A DNA stretch of 64,000 nt from Euptelea pleiosperma (taxonomy: Eukaryota; Streptophyta; Magnoliopsida; Ranunculales; Eupteleaceae): assembly GCA_035048495.1 (NCBI GenBank), contig CM068547.1, forward strand, positions 22,203,913 to 22,267,912. The letters run 5' to 3'. The position numbers and the translations under genes were made by a program. Shown here piece after piece: positions 1-12,000 of this stretch. Position 1 is the stretch's first letter. Every line of letters begins with the position of its first letter. A model generated the notes under the pieces. The model did not search any database. It saw nothing but the letters and a program-made list of their open reading frames with translations, and was not told where the DNA came from.

Positions 1-3000
1 CTCAATTCCTACGATGGTGTTGTTGCTGTTGTAAGTATTAGTTTCTGATCCATGCTTCTTTTCTGCAGTTTGACTATTCATAAATAGTGGCTTGATTAGT
101 TGTTTGTCAAAGCATAGTCTCTTGTCTAGCTAGTTATATAAGAAACATCTTCTGAAGCATGAGAAGGTTTTGAGCTGTTCATTGATAAAACTATTGCATT
201 GGGGTCTGTTTGAAGGCCAAAATAGTGCCATAGCAAAATATGTCTCACAGATTCGTGTTATATGCAATCCAGAAAAATTGAGGTAATATTATGATTACAT
301 AACCTTGCGAAAAAGCGATCATGTTGGAGACTTTGATTGAGTCCAAACACTTCCAGATTGCCAAATGGGTGGGGACGCAGAGATTTACTATCCGTGAGAT
401 AGGGCGGAGATGGGAGGTGGATCTGATCCTCTCTAGCGAAGAGTGCTCCTGGCTCACTTTCTCCCTGGAAGAGGCGATAGCGAAAGCGAGGGGAGGAACC
501 CTATGGCGGAAAAAAAAAGAAAATGGGCGAACGTTGATCGGGGAGATACTTTGCAACAATAGGGGAGTAGTCTTCAGAGTGATGGAGTTCTCAGCGAAAG
601 GGAAGAACAAAAGGCTTATGATTCCAGTGGGCCGTGGAGGAAGTGGGTGGAGAAAGTTAGCGGTGGTGTTGTCGCAGGCTTTGGGTGAAAGGACTATTCC
701 CAGCTCGGACAAGCCCAGCTCTCCTACCTAGCGAGGCGCAGGTTAGCGGCGAGGAAGCCAGCTGGTTGAACCCTGTTGGCTGCCCAAAGCATCAGGAGAA
801 CCGTACTAGGAGGACCTCCGGGGTTGGTCGATTTCAAATGGCGCTGAAAAAGCAAGCTCACAGAAGAAAGCGCAACAGATATAGGCGCAGGCATGGAGGG
901 GACGTGGCCAATGGCGATTCGGCCGTTCAACCGCCTATCAATGCAACACACGTTGACTTGATGCCAGGCGTGGAGCAACTAGGTAATGTTGTCGGGCCTG
1001 GGGCAGCCCACCATAACGAGGCAGTGGAAGTGGGCCTCGCTGACGAAGCCCATTTTTTAGATTTGGAGGATATTTTGGGCCAGAACTTGGATAACCCAGT
1101 TGCTATGAGTGGCCCAATGGAGCAGCCCATTCACGATCCTCTTTCTTCGTATTCGAGCAGAGGGGTAGCAGTTGAACAAGTCGAGGTTATCCACCGTGAG
1201 AGAGAGCTTTCCCCTCCAAGGAAGGAGGCTGAGAGTTTCTCAGACATGGAGCGACGGTGCCAACCCGTTTCAGGTGTGTTTCGATCCCTATTCAAGGACC
1301 TTCATATCTTCCCCGATGATAGCCCCTCTGATTGTCCGGATCAGATCTCTGCTCTTAGCCCAGACGGAGCCTCAACAGCCGGAGTCGTTGGGTTTGTACG
1401 AGAGGGGAGTATCAACCCAATGAATGTTAACCGTCCTGGGCTTCAATACCATAGGCGATCTAAGCATGCTACCACCGGTGCCTCTTCTCTCAGGTACAGA
1501 GTCAGTTTTAGTGGGGAGAAGGGTAGGGCTTTCAATACATCTTGGGAAACTCTGTTTTCTCTTGATTTAGCACCGTAGCCAGCTAGTTATCACCCCATCC
1601 TGGCCTTGGGTGACATTCTGGGGATTTCCTTCAGAAGGTATGGAGACAAAGCCGTTAGTCTCCTAGTGAATTTAGCAGCTGACAACCTGATCGTCCTAAC
1701 ACCAGCAACGGAGATCACCACTACAGGTCCTATGAGGTCACAGGCACACTTGCTATAGGGAAGCCAGTAGAAGAGACCAGAACTCAGATGTCGGTTCAGG
1801 CAACAAGCGGTAGCACGGAGCCTGAAAGCAGGGTATCGCTGGGGGATGTAGAGGCAGACATATCTTTGGTAGCCCTAGATCAAGGTCAGGCAGTGCAGGA
1901 GGTTACCTGGTTTCCCAAGACCAGAAGGGAGTTTCATAGGCTGGGCCTAGAGGTGGCAGGAGCGGAAAGCATCTTGGGAGTAAAGACAAGGAGGAGAGGC
2001 CGCGTAGAGTGCCTCTAAAGGGGGTTAGCCTCAGTCTCTGGGCCGGTGTGCTGTTTTCGATGTCGAGTCCCATTCTTTTATCTTGGAATGTGAGGGGGTT
2101 GGGAGACCCTATTAAAAGGGCTTCTATCAGACGTGTTATTAGAGATAGCAAGGCTAACATTATCCTCCTTCAAGAAACTAAGATGGAAAGTCTCCAGCAA
2201 GGAGTCATCGCCAGCCTTTGGGGCAATAAACAATGCGGGTGGTGCGCTCTTCCCGCTATAGGAGCGTTCGGGGGCATTTTGGCTATGTGGGATACCGATA
2301 TTGTGGAAGTTGTGGAGGACTTGGTTGGTGCTTTTTCGGTATCGCTGTCGTGCATCTCGATCGCCGATAGCTTCAGTTGGGTTCTTACGAGTGTCTATGG
2401 CCCCACCGATAGAAGTCAGCGAACTCAATTCTGGGAAGAACTGGAGGATATAGCGTGTTTGTGGGACCTTCCGTGGTGCATTGGAGGTGATTTTAATGTG
2501 ATTCGTTTCGAGAAGAGAAAAAAGGTGGCGGGAGGAGGACCAAAGGTATGAAAGAGTTTGGAGAGTTCATCCAGAGTTTTGAGCTTGTTGATTTGCCCTT
2601 GCATGGGGGAGCCTTCACTTGGACGAATAACCAGCAGCAGCCAACCTTATGCCGCTTGGATCGCTTTCTGATCTCGAGTAATTGGGAAGAGCATTTCCCG
2701 ACGGTTCTGCAAAAGATGCTGCCACGTCCCACGTCAGATCATGCTCCTATCCTGCTGGACACAGGAGGGATCCGTCCTAGGTCGAAACCGTTTAAGTTCG
2801 AGAACATGTGGCTCTTGGACAGTAGTTTCATGGACTTGGTCAGGGGGTGGTGGTCCTCGTTTTCCTTTCAGAGTAGAGCGGGACCTATTCTGCGCAAGAA
2901 ACTGAAAGCTCTGAAAGGCAAGCTTATCAAGTGGAACCGGGAGGTGCTAAGCCGTGTTGACATCAAGATGCATACCATCCTCACGGAGATAGCCGAGCTG

Positions 3001-6000
3001 GACAAGAAGGAAGAAACCGATAAGCTACCAGAGGCAGAGTGGTGACGCCAAAAGGTGAGATATCAAGCCTTAGCCAGAATGGAAGAGATTAGCTGGCACC
3101 AAAAGTCCAAAGTTCGATGGCTCAAGGAGGGGGATGGGAACACGAAGTTCTTCCACCGCATCGCAAATGCTCGCCGTAGAAACAACCACATCTCCAAGGT
3201 GGAGATCAACGGGGAATGTATAGAGGACGAAGAGTCCATCAGATCTGGAGTGGTGGAGTTTTATTCCAAACTCTATACGGAGGAAGAAGGAGATCGGCCT
3301 GAACTGGATGGGCTGGAGTTCAACCAGATTGAGCCAACCCAGGCCGCTTGGTTGGAGAGACATCTTGAGGAAGAGGAGGTGCTTAAAGCCATCAAGGACT
3401 TGGAGGGCGATAAAGCTCCAGGACCTGATGGGTTTTCTATAGCCTTCTTTAGGCAGTGTTGGGAGATTGTGAAGGGAGACTTTATGGCAGCCATCAAGGA
3501 ATTCCAGGAGAATAGTCTTCTTGATCGCTGGTCTAACAGCACTTTCATTGTCCTCATCCCTAAGACTCAAGGAGCGGTCAACATATCTGACTTCAGGCCT
3601 ATCAGTCTGGTTGGTAGCTTTTACAAAGTGTTGTCCAAGGTGCTTGCCTCCAGACTTAGGGAGGTCATCCCGGGAGTGATATCACCGTCCCAAGGTGCCT
3701 TTGTCCGTGGAAGGCAGATTCTCGATGGGGTTCTTGTGGCCAATGAGTGCATTAAAGAGAGGCGAAAGGCCAAAATCCCAGGTATCTTATGCAAAATTGA
3801 TTTAATTAAAGCTTATGATCAGGTATGCTGGGAATTCTTGGATTATTTGTTGCAGAGAATGGGGTTCGGATCTACTTGGAGGAGATGGATTTATACTTGC
3901 ATCTCTACGGCCTCATTCTCAGTCTTAGTGAATGGTGCGCCAGTAGGCTACTTTGGGAGTTCTAGAGGGTTGAGACAGGGGGACCCGCTCTCTCCATTCC
4001 TCTTCAACATTGTGGCAGATGCACTGGGCAGAATGATAGACAAGGCGGTGGACAGGGGCTTGTTGAATGGGTTCCAGGTTGGAACTTCAGGACTAAGGAT
4101 ATCTCATCTTCAGTTTGCCGATGACACTCTAGTACTGCTGGGAGCGGACCAGGATCAATGCAGAACTTTGAAAGGGATTCTGGTGTGTTTTGAGGCAGTG
4201 TCGGGCCTCAAAGTGAACTTCGGCAAGAGCAGAATCTACATGGTTGGTGAGGTAGACTGTGCCGAGGACCTCGCTTCAGCTTTAGGGGTCACCGTGGCCA
4301 CTCTCCTGACCACCTATTTGGGATTGCCTCTCGGAGCGCCGTACAGATCTTCTACTTTGTGGGACCCTGTCATTGAGAGATGTGAGAGAAGGCTGGCAGT
4401 CTGGAAGGCAAGATTGTTGTCTAAAGGAGGTAGACTATGTCTAATCAAGAGCACCTTGTCCAATCTCCCCATCTATTATCTATCCCTATTCTCTATGCCA
4501 GCGGGAGTGGCCAGCAAGTTGGAACAACTCTTTCACAGATTCCTTTGGATAGGAAGGGATGATGGGAAGGGCTATCCTCTAGTGAAATGGAGCTTTATCT
4601 GCTCGCCGTTGAAGCAAGGGGGATTAGGAGTCAAGAAGTTGGGATTGATGAACAGAGCTCTCCTGGGAAAATGGCTTTGGCGCTTTGCTCAGGAGGTGGA
4701 TAGCCTTTGGAGGTATGTGATTGCGGCCAGACATGGGAGCGAACCCCTAGATTAGTTTTGCGAGAAGGTCGTCTCATCCTATGGTTGTGGAGTGTGGAAA
4801 GGTATTTGGAAATTGCTCCCGTGCTTCTATCCCGGCATTAAATTCGTAGTTGGGGCCGGCACAAGAGTCCGCTTCTGGAGTGATGTGTGGTGCGGTTTTT
4901 CGCCCCTCATGACAGACTTTCCTCTACTTTTCAACCTTTCTAACAAGAAGCACAACACGGTTATTGAGATGTACAATGGGGAGGGGAGTAGCTTAGCCTA
5001 GGACTTTGGTTTCAGAAGGAACTGAACGATTGGGAGATTCAGAGCTTGGCCAACCTTCTGCTTAGACTGGAGGGCGTGACTCTTGACAGGTCAAGGGAGG
5101 ATGCTATCCGCTGGGTTGGAAGCTCCGACGGGCGGTTCACAGTCCAGTCATTCTATGAGCTGTTAGATAGAACGGCGAACGTTGAGCCACCATCTATTCT
5201 TTCAGGCAGAAATCTTCCCTATCCTAGGAGGAGGGTATGGGGCTCCAAGGTTCCATCCAAAGTAGCTTTCTTTGTTTGGACTGCGTCGCTCAACAAAGTC
5301 CTCACTATGGATAACCTCATCAAGAGGAAGTGGGTGATGGCTAACTACTGTCCCTTATGTAAGAACGATGGTGAATCTGCAAACCATCTGTTGTTGCATT
5401 GCGAGTAAGCATGGAACATCTGGAGCCTTTTCTGTTCCTCTACGGGTTTGAGTTGGGTCATCCCGGGATCGGTTTTGGACACGCTTAGAAGTTGGAAGCA
5501 TCTTCATTTTCCCCCATGTGGAAGACGCATTTGGAGCCTCCTTCCTTTTGCTATATGGTGGGGAATATGAAAGGAGAGGAACAAAAGAGTTTTCGAAGGA
5601 AAAGAGGCCCCTTTATTCGAAATCACCCTATCCATCAAGGCTCTCATCTTTCTTTGGTCTAAGCTATTCGACGAGTGTAAAGGGTTGTCCTTTGAAGACT
5701 TAGTGTTCAAATGGGATTCTGTGATGTATAAGGGATAGTAGTTTATCGCCGTGTGCGTTTGGTTGTCGGGTTCGGAGGCCTTCTCGACCTCCGTTCTCTC
5801 CCTCCTTTTTTTGTATCTTTTCTTCGTTTAATATAATACAGCACCTTATCAAAAAAAAAAGGTTTTGAGCTGTTTGAAGTTGGATGTTCTTAATGTGGCC
5901 AAATTGACTTATATACAAAACACTTATTTTTTAATTATTAAACTGATGAGATGTCCAAATATTTCTTCAGAACTTACTTAAAGGGGGTTGCCCACCCATC

Positions 6001-9000
6001 CACTTGAAATTTTGATCTAAGAAGACAATAGAGAATAATTGCAAATATGATAGGAGGACGACCAAGTGAGATATTTTTCAGGAGGATGACCAAGTGAGAT
6101 ATTTGTCTCCATTGAGTTTGCAAATCAAGGTACATGAACTTGACGTATCTCATAGTGCCTAATGATTGAAGAAGAGATAGTAATGAAGGTCCAAGAGAGA
6201 ATACAAAGGTTTTATGTTAGTGTGTGCGGGGTTAGATTTTAAACAGGGTCATTAGGAGAATAAAAAGGGTTGAATGGACCTAAAGAAGGGTGTACAGAAA
6301 ATTGTTTTGAAAGTTTTGTATGAGCAAGGATTGGTTGTAGTGAAGGACAAAATTATCCTAGCGCTGTAAGTGGTTAAAGAATGGATAGATGACGAGAGGA
6401 AATAGATTTCGTGTGTTTTACATGACATGGTTTTTATTTATATTAAACATTCTTCGGAGTGACAATAATACCCTTGAGAATGAGAGAAAATACAACTAAG
6501 TTTAATAATAACTAAATGATTAATTTCCCTTCACAAAACTTCCCCTCAAGGTGGTGCGTAGATGTCCATCATGCTAGCTTGCCCAAGAATTCATGCAACT
6601 GGTTACCACTAACACCTTTTGTAAGAATGTCTGCTAGTTGTTCCTCAGTCTTCACATATGGAGTACACATTTCACTTGAGACAATCTTCTTTCAAATAAA
6701 ATGGCGATCTACCTCTGTGTGTTTAGTTTTGTTATGTTGAATTGGATTATGGGTAATGCTTATTGTTGCTTTGTCACAATATAAGCTCATTGATCCAACA
6801 ATAAGGAAATGAAGTTCCCAAATTAGAATTTTTAGCCACAACACTTCACACAAACCATGTGCCATGTATCTAAACTTTGCCTTTGCACTTGAACAGGCTA
6901 TAACAACTTTTTACTCCATGTCATAATATTGTCACCTACAAAAGTGCAGTGCCTTGATGTAGATCTCCTATCATCCTTAGAACCTACCCAATCTGCATCA
7001 GTGAATGCTTTAACTTTCATACGCACATTCATTTTTAAATAATAATATACTTCTAGGCAAGGACTAGAGGTACCTCAAAATCCGATACGACTCTTCAAGA
7101 TGTGTTGAGTCTGAGGGGCAATGCATGTACTGTGACCTTTGTAGTCAAGGCACACTGAGGCGCAAGGCGCACCTAAGGCGCCTTGAAATGGTCAAGGCGA
7201 GGCGCCTTAAGATCAAGGTGCGCGCCTCAGCCCAGGCGCGCACCTCACTAAAATAACTATTTTTTTTTTTAAATGTTAAAAATAAAAAAATCTTTATTCC
7301 TAATATGGCCGCCCCCAAATCCCTTAAATTTACAAACATTGCTTCTTTTATTTTTGAATTTTTTTTACTTTATAGGGGTGTTTTGGTTATTCAATATTTT
7401 AACATTTCAACTTGTGAAAGAAAAAGTTTGATGATGGTGTACATCATAAAAGTTGATGACGGACTAACAGTGTGAGCCACGTGGCATACTATTAGAGGCT
7501 ATTCACCGTATGGATGTTTGGCCTATCCATAGATAGGCTTACAAGACAAAAATGGGTCTAATTAGTGATTCCTAACCTTTGAATCTGAGGACCCCAATAA
7601 TGGTAGAAATCCACAGTTGAAAATAATCCATGAAAAAGACTAATACAACGAACATAAATTACTAATCAGGACGAATTTTGGTATGTAGGTCCAACTAGGG
7701 ATAGGCAAATTTTATGGCTTTTTGATTACTTGTTTTGTATTTAGATAATGACAATGTTAACTAGAACCTATGATACTCGAATACCTGTACGCCCCATCGT
7801 ACCAGTGTCGACACGGATACATGTATGGGACACGGTACCGACACGTATCCCGGACATAACCATCATATATGCTGATATTTCTTAAAAAACAAAATTTAAG
7901 TAATAAATGACGCACCAGGTGCGTCGTTTTTTGGTAAATACTAGAAAAAATAGAAAAAATGATAAGTTCTTTATATTATATTTATGTGGCCTAATGATTA
8001 CTTGTTTTGTTATTTTATGATGTTATTTTTCTTAAGTTTTTAATATTTTTTATTATAATTTTTAATATTGCGCATTGCGCTTCAGGCTCCAGGGGTCCTT
8101 GCGCCTTAAGTGCACCTTGCAATATCAGGTCTAGTAAGTGAAAGATAAATCATTTGACCTACTAAATGTTGAAACTCCCAGCATCCTGTGAAGTTTCACC
8201 ACTCTGCTCATCAAGTCTATGATTTTGTTCTATAGGAGCATCTGGTGGCCTAGCTCCTAGCTTTCTAGTCTCATGCAACAAGTCCAAGACATACTTTCTT
8301 TGGGATATAAAGATTCCCCTACGATATCTTGCTACTTCAATACCTAGGAAGTACTTTAGGTTTCCAAGATGGGATGAAGCTAATGATTATATTTTAAATG
8401 ATGACGATGTTAATTAGAACTAATTGTGGGCTATTTGAAATTTTAAACATTTATTATCTTTTATGTTTTATGGCTTTTTGATTACTTATTTTGTATTTAG
8501 ATAATGACAATGTTAACTAGAATTGCTTTTGGGTTACTTGAGATTTTCGACATTTGCTATATTTTATGTTTTATGGCCTAATGATTACTTATTTTGTTAT
8601 TTTATGATGTTATTTTTCTTTATTTTTTTATATTTCTTATATTTATTATAATTTTTAATATTGCACCTCAGGCTCTAGAGGTCCTAGCGCCTTAAGTGCG
8701 CCTTGCGCCTTTAACTACCTTGCTTTATCGTCTTATTGGCTGCCTTCATAACCATACCTATTCTGATGCTGATTGGGCTGAATTAGTGTTGAATTGTCGC
8801 TCAACATTAGGCTATTGTACCTTTCTTGGGGGCAACCTGGTCACTTGGAGAAGCAAGAGACAACCAGTTGTCATTAGGTCCATTGCCGAGGCTGAATATC
8901 GAGCCATGGTTCTAGCAGCATGCAATTAACATGGCTTAAACAGTTTATGTCTGAATTGGGAATCAACACCGTAACACTTATGAAGATGTACTGTGATAAC

Positions 9001-12000
9001 CCTGCTACTATTCATATTGTTGCCAATCCTGTTTCTCATGACTGCACTAAGCATATAAAGGTTGACTATCATTTCATGCGTGACAAGGTAGCATCTTGTG
9101 AGATTTCCACTCCATAAATCAAGTTGAATGAACAAATCGTTGACATCCTCACGAAGGCCTTCCTCAAGCTAACTCTATGTATTTGCCTAAGCTGGGAATT
9201 TTTGACATCCATGCTCCACCTTGAGCAGGAGTGTAGGAGAATGTCAGAGTGCCTATTTTGTTTATATTTAGGGCAGTATGGTTCAATGTTATCTTTGAAG
9301 TTGTTACAGCCCATTAAAGGGCATTTATGTACTTTTGTATCTCACACACATATATATAGTAAACTTGGTAAAGAGAAAACACTTCTCACTCTCTCCCTTT
9401 CTCTCTATTCTTCTAAGTTTTCTTTTTCTTCGTCCATTTCTTTTTTCCAAAACCTACAAAGATTTGGTGGCTCCCTAGTCCTTTCTTTCTTCCACTCAGA
9501 CCTTGTTCAAGATCCTCCATCATCTTCTCTATAGTTTATCTTAGGAGTCCATAGGACAGAGAAAAAGAGACTTTATCAAAAGAACCTACAAACAAATCCC
9601 CTTCTCCTGCTACTCTTACACTTTTCATCTTTAAAAGTAGTATGAAAATTGTGGTAAATAACCAAAGAAGCACTCAAAAGGTCACCACCACTACCAAAGA
9701 AGAAGACTATTCTAATGAGGGACTGCAAACACAAGTCTAATTTCTTTGTAAAAACATGGGAGCTATGAGAGCCCACTGTTGCAAATGGAAATATATTAAG
9801 TGCCAATTTAGTAGAATACCATTGAAGAATAAATAGATAACGTTAGGCAGGGTCACATGTTCCTATTGTATAGAATCCTATAAGTACCATAGTTGGGGTA
9901 GGATGAGTTGTAAGTAGTTTATATGGCTTACAATTTTCTTAGATGAGCTATATGGTATGTGATTTCAGGGAGGTGATGGTTTCTTCAATGAAATCCTGAA
10001 TGGGCTACTGTCTTCAAGGCATAAGGCCCCTTACCCACCAGCTCCTACAGAATTTATTCAATCTTCTGGGAATAATGGCGATGTCTCTGTTTGCAATGCA
10101 AATGAAACAGCACCCAAGATTTCTCATCAAAATGAAGACCAGGATCCGCTCCTCCAGAGGTCAGGAGAATCAGGACCTAGTACATCAGGCTTCTCAAATT
10201 TCAGTATGTATCATGATAACTAAATCATTATGTTAGTCTAGCTCTAGATTTAATGGTAAGATGTAACAGGTAAGAGTCTGACGTATCACTGGATTTATCT
10301 GAAATTACAGGAACCCGAGGTGGGTCATGTAGCACAGGTTAGTTTATACAATATATCTTTTTAAATCAAGGTGAATAGTTTCATTGTTAACTTCTGTTTT
10401 AATTGGAACTTGTGTTAAGCACTTATTTGAGAGTTCTGTTTATAGAAGCAAATATCGTGTGATGTCTAACTTTGATTACAAACTCATGTCCCTTTGACAA
10501 CTCATGCAGATCAAGATCCTATATTTCCACTCCCAAATGAACGGTTTAGACTCGGAATTATTCCTGCAGGTTCAACTGATGCAATTGTGATTTGGTATTT
10601 TCTTGCATTCTTCATTAATAGTGTCAGAGATATAGTTTGTTTCATTCCTAAGTTCACGTTGAGCAAACTTAATTTACAAACTTTTTATCTCATTGAACAA
10701 GTCTTTAAATGGGTAATTGTTTAACTCCCACAAAGTATTATTTGCACCTTGCTCAAGGAGCATGGTTTTGATATGTGGTTTAAACACAGACAAACTTGTC
10801 ATAAATAATTATATGTCCCTTTATCCATTCTTTTGATAAATAACTGTCTTGTTTTTGGAAAGAAAGATACAAACTACTAAAAGATAACATGAATAACAAA
10901 TCCCCAATACAGAACACGGCTATTTTACTGTACTGATAATACTACAGTGTTCTCCTTAATACATGATTGACCCATTGTGGCCAGAGGGTCCTCGTAACTA
11001 ATTGGCGTGTCTTCTAGGAGTATGGAGTAAACAATGATAAACCTTGGCTCAACTCAAGGCTATGCTATATGATGTTTGAGTCTCCACAATTTTCTTTATG
11101 CCCAAGAAATGGAGTTGAAGGAAACCCCCTTCTTCTACCAAGGGAGGCGAAAAATATTAATAATACCTGACAAGTTTTTCTTGGATGAATCTTATTTGAG
11201 TGGATTTACTTTGTGGTTTCTAATCGAGAGTATGTCAACTTATCCTTTTGCAGTACCACTGGAACTCGAGATCCTGTAACATCTGCTTTACACATTGTTC
11301 TGGGTAGAAGGGTGTGTCTGGATATAGCTCAAGTTGTCAGATGGAAAACGACAATTTCATCAAAGGATGCACCTTTTGTACGTTATGCAGCTTCTTTTGC
11401 TGGGTAAGTTCTCACTTTTCTTGATCAGTGATTGTTTTAAAGAGGATCCAGGGTATTTGTATACTAGAGAGAAGTACAGCCTACCAGCAAGGGTTGGGAA
11501 TAACCATTGATGGATCCCACCTAGGAGATCTCACAGACCAAAAATGGACCAGATTATCCCAACTATCTGGTCTATAACACTATTGGACGACCAGATAGAA
11601 ATGCTGAACGTTCTAAAAGATGGTCAATGACTGGATGGTTAGGATCATCTAATCTGATTTTTGGCATTAAAGGTCTTCTAGTTGAGACCTGTCATTATTT
11701 CCACCACCTGCATGTGAGTCAGATATACTGGTATCCCATTGGTAGATTGTTCTTACAGTCTCCTCAACGGTTATTAAATATTTCCTCTATTATAATATTT
11801 ATAGAGGTTGGTTGGCATTCCTTTGAAGTGCATCCATGGCTAGTGATTAAATGAAATTTCCTTAGAGCAGTATGGTATCTCAACTCCTTGAAATTCCATT
11901 TTCCTATGGAATTCAAGAATATTGGAATGTTGTCTATAACATAGACATTGAAACCAGTGTTACTATTCTAAGTTTATGGTTGAAAACGATGTAAAATGAT

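Larger units (their letters stand above)
180..5860 (+). mobile_element. LINE (L1-like non-LTR retrotransposon) with intact ends and broken ORFs
   Basis: The element lies inside the ceramide kinase intron in the gene's orientation. It is bounded by a 16-bp direct repeat (164-179 and 5859-5874) and ends in a 10-A tail after a short AT-rich 3'UTR. In order it holds a 5' leader, an ORF1-like domain, an apurinic-type endonuclease, a reverse transcriptase and a zf-RVT region. The intact 5' end argues that it is not 5'-truncated, unlike most genomic LINE copies. Its reading frame has at least four in-frame stops and several frame changes, so it cannot now move by itself. Confidence 0.92.
6516..8380 (-). 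mobile_element. Copia pol fragment (reverse transcriptase end and RNase H), interrupted
   Basis: Two collinear pieces are recognised on the minus strand. At 8129-8380 is the RT tail (KYFLGIEVARY, then GIFISQRKYVLDLL, then SLTRPDIA). At 6516-7125 is RNase H and the C-terminus (ADWVGSKDDRRSTSRHCTF, KTKHTEVDRHFI, EEQLADILTKGVSG). Stops and frameshifts are frequent. The gap 7126-8128 is an inserted GGCGC-rich element. The order and spacing fit one Copia copy lying antisense to the ceramide kinase gene inside its intron. Confidence 0.85.
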
